Shown here in pieces: positions 1-8,359 of a stretch of 44,308 nucleotides of DNA. The notes under the pieces were generated by a model that saw only the letters and a program-made list of their open reading frames with translations, had not been told where the DNA came from and did not search any database. This DNA comes from DAOUAT01 sp964551735 (GTDB lineage: Bacteria > Chloroflexota > Anaerolineae > CG2-30-64-16). Every line of letters starts with the position of its first letter. Positions within the stretch are counted from its first letter, which is position 1. Location: contig CAZKEF010000044.1 in the NCBI GenBank assembly GCA_964551735.1, forward strand, positions 1-44,308. The letters run 5' to 3'. A program made the position numbers and the translations under genes.

Positions 1-2136
1 GACCTGCGCACTGCCGCCCTCGCCCAGGCGCTGGCCGCCGCCGGCCAGATCGCCGATGACTCCGCCCGCGCCCGTGCCCTGACCGGCCTGGCCCCCCACC
101 TGCCCCCAGACCTGCTCGCCCAGGCGCTGGCCGCCGCCGGCCAGATCGCCGATGACTCCGCCCGCGCCCGTGCCCTGACCGGCCTGGCCCCCCACCTGCC
201 CCAATTGCCGGACCTCTGGCGGCCGCTGTGGGCGAAGACATATGGGGACCTGGTGCGGGCCGCGCCCATCAACGCGGCCCGCCGGATTTTGGAGCGCCTC
301 GCGCCGACGTTTCCGTGGGACTGGCTGGCGGACCCGGCGCGGCGCGCTGGGGGGCTGGCGGAGATCCGGCGGCGCGGGGCCGCGACCGGCGCCGAGTTCA
401 CCCTGGCTGCAGGGCTGGCGCTGGACCGGCTGTTGGCAGACGGCCTGACCGATGATGCGTTGTCCGTGCTGGCGTTATTGCGCTGGCCCGGCAAAGATCG
501 AGAGGCGCTGCCCCTGGCGCAGGGCTGGCGGCGCCATGCCCATCCTGAGGTGGCGGCGCAGGCACGCTTGCTGCTGGCGGAGGCGGGCCAACTGGACGCG
601 GACGCGCTGCCAGGGTTGGTCGCGCTGCTGTCGGCCGCGGATGACCGCAGCCGTTACCGGGCGGGCAGCGCGCTGCACGGGCGCTGGGGGGAGGACCGTC
701 TCAAGACCTCGGCGGTGGGCCAGGAGACGGTGGCGGCGTTGGTCCGGCTGCACGACGCGCACCAGGCCGACCCGCGGGTGGAGACCCCGCTCTATTGGAC
801 ATTGACCCATCTGCACCACGACGATCCGGCGCTGATGACCGCGTGGGCGGATGCCTTGGCGGCGGGTTCGGAAGCCGATGCCGAGCTCGCAGAGACCATC
901 CTGAGTGAGATTCAGCATGCCAGCCCGGAGGTCTGGACGGCGATCCAGGGGAGACTGGTCGGGGGGACGCCGCGGGTGCAGAAGGCGCTGCTGAACAGCG
1001 TTTATTGGCTGTTGCAGGCAGGCGACGCACCCAAGGACGCTCAGGCCCCACTGCGCGCCGCGTTGCACGGTTTGCTGACCGCGGCGGAGGCGGGGGTTCG
1101 CCGCGGCGCGGTGCGCTGCCTGGGGCAGATGCGGGAGCCCGCGGCCGGGGATTACCCGGCGCTGCAGGGGGCGCTGGACGGCCCGGCGGCCGATCAGTCG
1201 GCTCTGGCCCTGGCCGACCTGGCCAGCCGGGACACGCCGGATGGACGCCAGGCGGTTGTGGATTGGCTGCGGGTGCAAACACTGGTCGCGGACGAGGCGC
1301 CGCGAGCGTGCCTCCTCGCGGGCGAGTGGGCGCGATTGCAGGCGCGCGCTGAGAAGCGGAAGGCGGCCGACTACCCGGTCGCGCCGCTGCTGGACGGGCT
1401 GGCGGATCTGACCGGTGAGGCGCCGGAGCGGCTGCTGGAGGCGCTGTGGCGGGCCGGGGCGGACGATATCCCCTGGGAAGACTATCATGAACGCCTGGTG
1501 AAGGCCGCGCGGGCGCTGCTGGCCGAGCGCACGAGCCTGGTGGATTGGCTGGTCGCACGGTTGGAGCGGGCGCTGGCGGATGCGGACTGGGCGGAGCGAC
1601 GCATCGGCCTGGCGTTCACCGCCGCGGCGGCCGAGGCCGCGCCGGGCGCGTTCGCGCGCCGCGCGGACCCCGACCGGCTGGAGACGCTGCTGATCCGGGC
1701 CGTGGATGACGCGGAGAGCTTCAGTGCGCGGCGCTTCGCACTGACGGCGCTGGGGCATCTGCGGCGGGTGACGCCGGCGGTGGTGGCCGCGCTGCGGCGC
1801 GGGCTGCGGGACGTGAGCCGGGTGCAGCAGGATGCGCTGGCCGCGGTGGGGCAGTTCCGGCGCATCGAGGGGGACCTGACGCCCGCGCTGGCCGCAGGGC
1901 TGGCCGACGAGAGCGCGGCCGCGGCTTACGGTGTGGCGCGCGGGCTGGAGGCGCTGGGCCGCACCGAGACGACGACGGCCGAGCAGCGCCAGGCGATCCT
2001 GGATGCGCTGGCCGCGGCCGTGCGGGATCCGGGGTCGCAGCGGGAGGTGTATGTGTTGGAGGAGAGCACGATCAAGCACCTGGGGCGGCTGGATCAATTG
2101 TTGCATGGGATTTTGGTGGGGTTGGCGGAAGGGTGA
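1..2136 (+). CDS. Repeat-rich HEAT/STAND-sensor-like protein, 3' part
   Basis: The frame is open from base 1, so the gene starts upstream and 711 residues are visible. The first TTG-type start inside the window, at 205, is only an internal codon. Residues 1-67 hold two copies of a 32-residue helical repeat with the core ALAAAGQIADD and LTGLAPHLP. Repeats of this type are familiar to me from the C-terminal sensor arms of NACHT/STAND NTPases in Chloroflexota and cyanobacteria. The remainder is Ala/Leu-rich paired helices of HEAT-like character (for example VRRGAVRCLGQM and SARRFALTALGHLRR) and ends in an acidic helix. No enzyme motif is present in this part. The NTPase or effector domain, if there is one, lies outside the window. 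The role is inferred as a scaffold or ligand-sensing arm, possibly in defence; a plain HEAT-repeat protein is the alternative. Confidence 0.75.
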   Translation, partial: DLRTAALAQALAAAGQIADDSARARALTGLAPHLPPDLLAQALAAAGQIADDSARARALTGLAPHLPQLPDLWRPLWAKTYGDLVRAAPINAARRILERLAPTFPWDWLADPARRAGGLAEIRRRGAATGAEFTLAAGLALDRLLADGLTDDALSVLALLRWPGKDREALPLAQGWRRHAHPEVAAQARLLLAEAGQLDADALPGLVALLSAADDRSRYRAGSALHGRWGEDRLKTSAVGQETVAALVRLHDAHQADPRVETPLYWTLTHLHHDDPALMTAWADALAAGSEADAELAETILSEIQHASPEVWTAIQGRLVGGTPRVQKALLNSVYWLLQAGDAPKDAQAPLRAALHGLLTAAEAGVRRGAVRCLGQMREPAAGDYPALQGALDGPAADQSALALADLASRDTPDGRQAVVDWLRVQTLVADEAPRACLLAGEWARLQARAEKRKAADYPVAPLLDGLADLTGEAPERLLEALWRAGADDIPWEDYHERLVKAARALLAERTSLVDWLVARLERALADADWAERRIGLAFTAAAAEAAPGAFARRADPDRLETLLIRAVDDAESFSARRFALTALGHLRRVTPAVVAALRRGLRDVSRVQQDALAAVGQFRRIEGDLTPALAAGLADESAAAAYGVARGLEALGRTETTTAEQRQAILDALAAAVRDPGSQREVYVLEESTIKHLGRLDQLLHGILVGLAEG
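19..201 (+). repeat. Tandem 96-bp coding repeat
   Basis: Two adjacent 96-bp units (period measured from the CAG at 25 to the CAG at 121) are identical over about 84 bases and encode the same 32-residue repeat. The identity extends to third codon positions, so the duplication is recent or kept uniform by conversion. The array begins upstream of the window, so the copy number is unknown. Confidence 0.9.
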
Positions 2137-2265
2137 GGTTCGAGGGGAGGAGATGGGGGGACGCGGAAGATTCTTCGTGCTGCGGCGCTCACGCGAAGCG
2201 TGACAAGGAGAGGGGGCGAGGGGGAGATGGGGAGCGCGGGGGTGAATGCCCGGAGTAGGGAGGTT

Positions 2266-2355
2266 ATGGCGCGCAAGCGCGGCTCGGTGGTGTGGCGGCG
2301 GTGGGTGGCGGCCGGCGGGGGGTTGGTGCTGCTGGCGGCGGCGGAAGGGGTTGCC
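2266..2355 (+). pseudogene. Orphan 5' end of a secreted-protein gene
   Basis: An ATG at 2266 follows a good ribosome binding site (AGGGAGG). It opens a GC-rich frame reading MARKRGSVVWRRWVAAGGG followed by LVLLAAAEGVARG, a basic then hydrophobic start typical of a signal peptide. Near 2355 the sequence becomes AT-richer and the frame runs on without recognisable content, out of frame with the next gene. I read this as the leader of a secreted protein cut off when the following gene arrived. The rest of the 292-base gap 2137-2428 holds a small hairpin (2189-2203, TCACGC/GCGTGA) and purine-rich low-complexity sequence. Confidence 0.4.
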
Positions 2356-2428
2356 AGAGGAGATCACAGACGAAGTTCGTCGGCGTTCTTAATCACCAGA
2401 AGCGATTTACACAAGGAGAAAGGCTCTC

Positions 2429-4903
2429 ATGAACCTACGATGTTTCTCGAGGCTTTTTGCCGTAGTGGTCATCCTGACATTGATCATCCCTGTCCCCGTG
2501 ATGTCGGCGGAGATCCAGCCGGCAAATGCCGATCTGAGCGCGGCAAGGGTATCGGCCACGGCGGATTCCTCTGAGAGGGGATTGCCTGACCTAATGACCT
2601 CGTTCCTATCAACCAAGACTCATTCAGGCAGGACTTCGGACAACAGCACTACAAGCCCGCAACTTGGTTCTTGGACCGGCGCTGAGAGCCTGGGCACAGC
2701 CAGACAGTGCCACGCCATTGCGAGTTGGGCCGATCGCATATACGTTCTTGGGGGTGAGACTGCTTCAGGACTGACTGCGAGCATCGAAAGCGCGACGATC
2801 AACGCCGATGGAACGCTGAGTCATTGGCAGGAGATCGGTCAGATGACGTCTGCGCGGACTGGGCACAAGGCCATTGCAGTCAACCGCTATCTGTATGTTG
2901 TGGGAGGCAACAACGGATTGAGCACCTTGAGCACCGTGGAGTATGCTGAGATCAATATCGATGGCACGCTGGGCACCTGGCAAACGGCGCACCCGTTGAC
3001 AACTGCGAGGATGTTCATGGGCTTGACCGCAGGTTATGGATACATCTATGCGATCGGCGGACGCAATCCGGGTGCACTGAACAGCGTGGAGTACGCACCG
3101 ATCGGCACCAACGGAGCTCTGGGAGACTGGCAGACCACCAGCGCTCTGAATACAGCGCGCAGCGGCATGGACGCAGTGGTGGCAGGTGGGTACATTTATG
3201 TGCCGTCGGGCCAGAACGAATCCGGAAGGCCCTCTAGCGTAGAATACACGGCGATCAACACCGATGGTACCCTCGCTCTATGGGGTACAGCCGGCGATGT
3301 TAACCCGGCGAGATCCTATCATGCAACAATCTCGGATGGCCGTTCTATGTATATGATCGGGGGGGCCGCCTATTCGAGCAACACGGGTCTAGCGAATGTC
3401 GAGATGGCAACGATCAATTCAGATCACACGCTCGGCGCCTGGCAGAGTGCAGAATCCCTAGGGCAAGCCACGTATGGCATAGGTGCGGTGTTCGCCAAAG
3501 ATCATATCTATCTCACTGGCGGGTATGTCTATGCTGGCTACGTGTCGACCGTAAAATACGCCAGTGTTACCCCGATCTCTATCCGATCTGGGCGCGCAGT
3601 CTGGGTGTGGGATCCGACCGACATATTTCACGAACAGAACGGTACCAAGGTTTTCTTCGACTTCTTACGTGCGCCTCATGGCAACCCGAACAAACAAATC
3701 ACCACCGTCTACCTCCAGGTCCCAGAGCAGTATATGACCGACAGTGAGCGTGAGCCCTTTCTCCGTACTTTTCTACGTGCTGCCTACCAGGAGGGCATTG
3801 CCGTCCACTACCTGGCACCGGGGAAGGGCGTATCAGAGAAGTGGGTGACCAGTCCGAACGACTTTGCTGCCGGCCGTGAGTTGATCTGGAAGGCGTTTTC
3901 TTACAACAAGCGTATGCCGCACGAAGACGAGAGATTTAAGGGCATCCATCTGGATGTTGAGCCGGCCGAAAATACAGATTGGGCGGCCAACAAAGACGAA
4001 TACTGGGACCGATTCTATGAACTGCTGTGGTATGTCTCGCAAGACGTAAGCGCATACAACTTTGACTATCCCCCGATCGTGTTTGGGGTTGATCTCCCCA
4101 CCTTCAACCCCTGGTACGGTAGCGATGTCGATGGCAACGGCAAAGCGGACTACGTTGACGTGTTGTCCTACGTAGATATCTTGACGACCATGGACTACGC
4201 AGACCACGCGGGCGACTATGAATGGGGATCTTCTATTGGATCTTACGGCTTGATTACCCGAGTCGCACCGGCGATCGCTGAGGCGCAGCGAATCGGCAAG
4301 AAAGTCATCGTCGGGGCGGAAACCCTTGACATTGTCAGCCTTGGGAGCCCCAACCTTGAAAACTGGATGACATTCTACGAGGAAGGATGGGCTGTGATGG
4401 AGGTCCATCTAGACCAGGTCCAGAGCACATATGAGACAAATCCCGGCTTCGGCGGGATCGCGATCCACTTCTATTCAGACAGTTCTACTGTGCACGCATA
4501 CAAATGCCTCCAGGAGTTCAGAGGTTGCGATAGCGATACCAGAAGCATGATGCACCAAACGGTACACTTGAACCAGGGCGAGACCAAGATTCTCACCGCC
4601 ACCGTGTCAATTGCAAACCAGGTAACCAGCTTCGTAACCCAGTGGGCTGGCAGCACCACCACGACCTCTCTTGTCGATCCTTTCGGGCATGTCATTACGG
4701 CTGCTACGGCTGAGGCCGATCCGAACATGCGTCACCACGCTGGTGCCAGCTTTGAAACTTATCACATCTCCTCCCCTATCGAGGGTTCGTGGCAAGTGTG
4801 GTTGTACGGTGCAGATCTGCCCGCTGATGGCGAGGATGTGACCGTAGAAGTGTATGCCTCGGGCCTGCCGTCGTATGTCTACCTGCCCTTAGTGCTCCGG
4901 TAG
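2429..4903 (+). CDS. Secreted kelch-like and glycosidase-like protein
   Basis: The start at 2429 has AAGGAGA just upstream and opens an 824-residue protein with a signal peptide (residues 1 to about 27, cleavage near VMSA). Residues about 80-385 form repeated kelch-like blades with recurring motifs such as IYVLGG, YVVGG and DGTLGTW, suggesting a beta propeller. From about residue 390 (AVWVWDP) a TIM-barrel-like region includes KGIHLDVEP, where the D-x-E resembles catalytic acid motifs of GH18-like enzymes. A beta-rich C-terminal segment follows, and the protein ends in YVYLPLVLR, a tail typical of exported Chloroflexota proteins. It is probably a surface or secreted carbohydrate-binding enzyme; the substrate is unknown. 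Base composition is clearly less GC-rich than the flanking genes, suggesting transfer. Confidence 0.75.
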   Translation: MNLRCFSRLFAVVVILTLIIPVPVMSAEIQPANADLSAARVSATADSSERGLPDLMTSFLSTKTHSGRTSDNSTTSPQLGSWTGAESLGTARQCHAIASWADRIYVLGGETASGLTASIESATINADGTLSHWQEIGQMTSARTGHKAIAVNRYLYVVGGNNGLSTLSTVEYAEINIDGTLGTWQTAHPLTTARMFMGLTAGYGYIYAIGGRNPGALNSVEYAPIGTNGALGDWQTTSALNTARSGMDAVVAGGYIYVPSGQNESGRPSSVEYTAINTDGTLALWGTAGDVNPARSYHATISDGRSMYMIGGAAYSSNTGLANVEMATINSDHTLGAWQSAESLGQATYGIGAVFAKDHIYLTGGYVYAGYVSTVKYASVTPISIRSGRAVWVWDPTDIFHEQNGTKVFFDFLRAPHGNPNKQITTVYLQVPEQYMTDSEREPFLRTFLRAAYQEGIAVHYLAPGKGVSEKWVTSPNDFAAGRELIWKAFSYNKRMPHEDERFKGIHLDVEPAENTDWAANKDEYWDRFYELLWYVSQDVSAYNFDYPPIVFGVDLPTFNPWYGSDVDGNGKADYVDVLSYVDILTTMDYADHAGDYEWGSSIGSYGLITRVAPAIAEAQRIGKKVIVGAETLDIVSLGSPNLENWMTFYEEGWAVMEVHLDQVQSTYETNPGFGGIAIHFYSDSSTVHAYKCLQEFRGCDSDTRSMMHQTVHLNQGETKILTATVSIANQVTSFVTQWAGSTTTTSLVDPFGHVITAATAEADPNMRHHAGASFETYHISSPIEGSWQVWLYGADLPADGEDVTVEVYASGLPSYVYLPLVLR

Positions 4904-5006
4904 CTGACCACACTGCAAGTGAGGCTGGTGCGGGGGGCAACGGATGGGAGCAGATAAGCGGACGGGCGCGGCGGAGACCAGTCCGCTGAGCTGACGGGAA
5001 GGCGCA

Positions 5007-5459
5007 TTGGATATTTTGCAGGCAGCCATCAGCATCGCCGAATTCAGACGCGCCATCGACCGGCTGCCATCCGATGCGCCGCGCAGCCAGCCGGGTGTCT
5101 GGTACCGGACGCAGAAGGAGCATTGGCTCGGCTGGCTCGGTGAATACGATGGCCCAGGGGCCTACGGGCGTAAACCCGGCCAAAACCGGGATGCCCGGTT
5201 CGCCTACAATCACATCGTTTGCCCCGACATGCTGCTCTGGCTGATTGAAGCGGCCGGGGTGCGGCGAGAACTGGTGACGGCCGCACACGCCGCGGCGGCA
5301 GCCGGCGGAACGATGATGCAACGCGCCGGCGCGATCCGCAGGCATGTGCCGTGGACAGAGGTGCGCGCGGCGCTTTTGGGCGAGAGATTGGAAGGCATCT
5401 GGGACACGAGATCGACCGGTCGAAAGACTTCCTTTCGTGCAGACCAACAACTCGAGTGA
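5007..5459 (+). CDS. Conserved protein of unknown function
   Basis: The protein has 150 residues with a TTG start at 5007 preceded by GGGAAGG; there is no ATG upstream in frame. The stretch FRRAIDRLPSD, WYRTQKEHWLGWL, EYDGPGAYGRK and YNHIVCPDMLLWL followed by RRHVPWTEVRAAL matches a small conserved family that I recognise from many soil bacteria but for which I know no function. The last 25 residues (after ERLEGIWDT) look unrelated to the family and may come from a frameshift or junction. No signal peptide or membrane segment is seen. It lies between the kelch gene and the restriction operon without obvious linkage to either. Confidence 0.65.
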   Translation: MDILQAAISIAEFRRAIDRLPSDAPRSQPGVWYRTQKEHWLGWLGEYDGPGAYGRKPGQNRDARFAYNHIVCPDMLLWLIEAAGVRRELVTAAHAAAAAGGTMMQRAGAIRRHVPWTEVRAALLGERLEGIWDTRSTGRKTSFRADQQLE

Positions 5460-5482
5460 GTCTCACCCAACGTCTTGGCGGT

Positions 5483-5511
5483 TTTCCGTGATAACGGGAG
5501 TGTGGTAAAAT
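5483..5511 (+). promoter_or_regulatory. Possible extended -10 promoter of hsdRMS
   Basis: TAAAAT at 5506-5511 is preceded by TG one base upstream (TGGTAAAAT), an extended -10 element. The -35 position at 5483-5488 (TTTCCG) is poor. It lies 37 bases before the GTG start of hsdR in an AT-richer gap. Confidence 0.4.
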
Positions 5512-5548
5512 CGGCAGTTAATAGACGCAACGGACATGGAGTGCCGGC

Positions 5549-8350
5549 GTGCCAGAACCCACTGAAGCCAAGACCCGCAAAGAACTTATAGACCCTGCGC
5601 TCAAACGCGCCGGCTGGGATGTGGCTGATCCAAACCGGGTTGGGATAGAAATCCCGGTGGATGGGTTCGATCCGGCTGCCTGGCAAACCCTCCGGAGAAA
5701 GCTGCAACAGATTCGCGCCGTCGGCGGGACATACGATCTGGAAACCCCCAAAGGGGTCAGCGACTACGCCCTTTACCGGCCCAACGGTGAAATCATGGCG
5801 GTGGTCGAGGCCAAGCGCAGCAGCACGGATCCGCGGCTGGCCCAGGCGCAGGCAGAGTTCTACGTTTCCGAGATCGCCAAGCGGCAGAGCTTTACGCCGT
5901 TTGCTTTTATGTCAAACGGGGAGCGCACCTATTTCCTCGACGCCGGCCAGGCGGTCAAGCGTGAAGTGCAGGGCTTCTTCTCGCCGGACGACCTGGAGAA
6001 CCGGCTCTTTCTGCGTCGTAACCGGCAGCCTTTTGCCGCGATCCCCATCAACTCGCAGATCACCGACCGGCCCTACCAACAGGAGGCGATCCGCCGCGTC
6101 TGCGAGGCGTTCGACCGGGGCAAGCGCCGGGCGCTGATCGTGATGGCGACCGGCACGGGCAAGACGCGGGTGGCGATGTCGTTGGCGGACGTGCTTCTGC
6201 GGTCTAACCAGGCACGACGCATCCTCTTCGTGGCCGACCGCGATCCGCTGGTGCAGCAGGCGCTCACCGATGGCTTCAAGAAGTTCCTGCCCGATGAGCC
6301 GTGCACGCGCATTCTCAGCTACAGGATCGAGAAGACCAACCGGCTCTACGTCGCCACGCTGCAAACGCTGAGCAACTGCTTCCAGGAGTTCACACCGGGC
6401 TTCTTCGACGACATCTTTTTCGACGAAGTGCATCGCTCGATCTTCAACAAGTGGAACGAGGTGCTGTATTACTTCGATGCCCGCATGACCGGGCTGACCG
6501 CGACGCCAGCCGAGTTCCTGGATCGCAACACCTTCCGCGAGTTCGACTGCGACGGCAACCGCCCCACCTTCCTGTACAGCTATCCCCAGGCCGTGAAAGA
6601 AGAATACCTGGTGGATTTCGACCTCTACCGCGCCGTGACCCGCTTCCAGCGCAAGGGGATTCGCGGGGTGGATCTGACCGAGGAAGAGCGCAACATCTTG
6701 ATTGACCAGGGGCTGGATCCTGACGCGCTGGACTACTCCGGCACCGAGATCGAGCGCACCGTCAGCAACCGCGACACCCTGCGCAAACAGTGGGAGGAAA
6801 TCTGGGAGCAGTGCATCAAGGACAGGTCGGGCCAATTGCCGGGCAAAACCATTGTTTTCGCGATGACCCAGGAACACGCGCTACGGCTGGCCGACGCGTT
6901 CGAGGAGCTGTTCCCGCAGTTCCCCGGCCTGGTGCGGGTGATCACCTACAAGTCCGATTTCCGGGGCAGCCTGATCGAGGCGTTCAAGAAAGCCGACCAG
7001 CCGCGCATCGCCATCACCGTTGACCTGCTGGAAACCGGCATTGACGTGCCCGAAGCCGTCAACCTGGTCTTCATGCGGCCGGTGCAGTCGGCCATCAAGC
7101 TGTGGCAGATGATCGGCCGGGGGACGCGCAGCCAGGCCGCCTGCGCCTACCTCGACCGCCTGCCCGAGGGCGGCAAGCAGCGTTTCCTGATCCTCGACTT
7201 CTGGGAGAACGATTTCAACCGGGCGCCCGACCCTGAGATGGCGCAAGCCCTGCCGGTGCTGGTGAGCCTGTTCAACACGCGGCTGGCACTCATGGAGCAT
7301 TTCCTGGATGACCAGTCCTCCCCCGACGCGCGGCGCACCGTGGCCGATCTGCGCGCGATGGTCGCCCGCATCCCGACCGACTCGCTGCTCGTCAAACGCG
7401 TCTATCCCGAGGTGGAACCGGCCTGGCGCGATTCATGGTGGTTCTACCTCAATGCCAGCAAGCTGGAGTTCCTGCTGTTGAAGGTAGGGCCGCTGCTGCG
7501 CTACGCGGCCGACGTGGACGTGGAGGCCGCGACCTTCACCCACAAGGTCGAGCGGCTGAAGCTGCGGATCCTGCAGGGCGAGGAGACCGCCGCGACGGCC
7601 GCTTCCATCGCCGAGGACGTGAGCCGCCTGCCCGACTACGTCTTCGAGGACGTAAGCCGCGCCGAACTGGCACGGCTGTGCCTGACGCCGCAGGTGCAAA
7701 CGGCCGCGCCGGCCCAGTTGAACGCGGTCATTGACGCCCTGGCCGGCGAGATGCGCAACCGTCGCGCCCGCGAGAACGCCTTCATCAGGCTCGATCTGCC
7801 CGACTACGTGGAGCTGCGCGGCTACATCCTGCTGCTGGGCGGCACCGAGCGGGTCTACGTCGAGGAGTACCGCCGCCGCGTCGAGCAGCGCATCCTCGAC
7901 CTGGTGGATTCGCACCCGACGCTGCAGGCCATCGGCCGCGCGGAAGCGGTGAGCGATGCGGCGCTGATCGAGCTGGAGCGGGCGCTGCACAGCGACCTGG
8001 GCGCGCCGGGCCTGGAGCTTTCCGAGGAGAACATCCGCAAGGCGTATGGGATGAAGGTCGGCAGCCTGTTGGAATTCCTGCGCCGCCTGCTGGAGCTGGA
8101 CGGGCTGCCCGACTATCGCGACATCGTGCAGCGGCAGTTCAGCGAGTACATCGCCGGCCGGCCTTTCAGCGCCGACCAGATCCGCTTCCTGCGGGCCGTG
8201 CAAAACGTCTTCCTGCAGAAGCGCCGCTTGCAGCCGGCCGACCTCTACGACCCGCCGCTGACCGCGTTCGGGCAGGACGCGGTGGAGCGCTGGTTTGCGC
8301 CGGAGCAGGTGACGGAGATGCTGGCGTTTGCGGAAAAGCTGGCTGTGTAA
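5549..8350 (+). CDS. hsdR: Type I restriction enzyme R subunit (nuclease-helicase)
   Basis: This 933-residue protein (GTG start) is the DNA translocase and nuclease of a type I restriction-modification complex. The N-terminal PD-(D/E)xK nuclease shows D72 (GVSDYALY) and E87-x-K89 (VVEAKR). The SF2 motor has Walker A ATGTGKT at about residues 200-206, DEVH at 292-295 (usual DEAH), TATP at 317-320 and QMIGRGTRS as motif VI. The C-terminal third matches the EcoEI R-type C-terminal domain and would bind the M2S methylase core. Length is normal for the EcoEI-like group and no lesion is seen. hsdM follows after 9 bases, so the genes are co-transcribed. Confidence 0.95.
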   Translation: MPEPTEAKTRKELIDPALKRAGWDVADPNRVGIEIPVDGFDPAAWQTLRRKLQQIRAVGGTYDLETPKGVSDYALYRPNGEIMAVVEAKRSSTDPRLAQAQAEFYVSEIAKRQSFTPFAFMSNGERTYFLDAGQAVKREVQGFFSPDDLENRLFLRRNRQPFAAIPINSQITDRPYQQEAIRRVCEAFDRGKRRALIVMATGTGKTRVAMSLADVLLRSNQARRILFVADRDPLVQQALTDGFKKFLPDEPCTRILSYRIEKTNRLYVATLQTLSNCFQEFTPGFFDDIFFDEVHRSIFNKWNEVLYYFDARMTGLTATPAEFLDRNTFREFDCDGNRPTFLYSYPQAVKEEYLVDFDLYRAVTRFQRKGIRGVDLTEEERNILIDQGLDPDALDYSGTEIERTVSNRDTLRKQWEEIWEQCIKDRSGQLPGKTIVFAMTQEHALRLADAFEELFPQFPGLVRVITYKSDFRGSLIEAFKKADQPRIAITVDLLETGIDVPEAVNLVFMRPVQSAIKLWQMIGRGTRSQAACAYLDRLPEGGKQRFLILDFWENDFNRAPDPEMAQALPVLVSLFNTRLALMEHFLDDQSSPDARRTVADLRAMVARIPTDSLLVKRVYPEVEPAWRDSWWFYLNASKLEFLLLKVGPLLRYAADVDVEAATFTHKVERLKLRILQGEETAATAASIAEDVSRLPDYVFEDVSRAELARLCLTPQVQTAAPAQLNAVIDALAGEMRNRRARENAFIRLDLPDYVELRGYILLLGGTERVYVEEYRRRVEQRILDLVDSHPTLQAIGRAEAVSDAALIELERALHSDLGAPGLELSEENIRKAYGMKVGSLLEFLRRLLELDGLPDYRDIVQRQFSEYIAGRPFSADQIRFLRAVQNVFLQKRRLQPADLYDPPLTAFGQDAVERWFAPEQVTEMLAFAEKLAV

Positions 8351-8359
8351 GGAATACGC

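Noticed and set aside
19..201. CRISPR array
   Set aside because: The units are contiguous 96-bp coding repeats without unique spacers.
475..2367. 630-codon open frame on the minus strand opposite the repeat protein
   Set aside because: It is Arg/Pro/Gln-rich antisense of GC-rich helical repeats, with no ribosome site or family resemblance.
2200..2574. 124-residue protein before the kelch gene
   Set aside because: Only the first part from 2266 looks like a real leader; the rest overlaps the kelch gene out of frame and has no family character.
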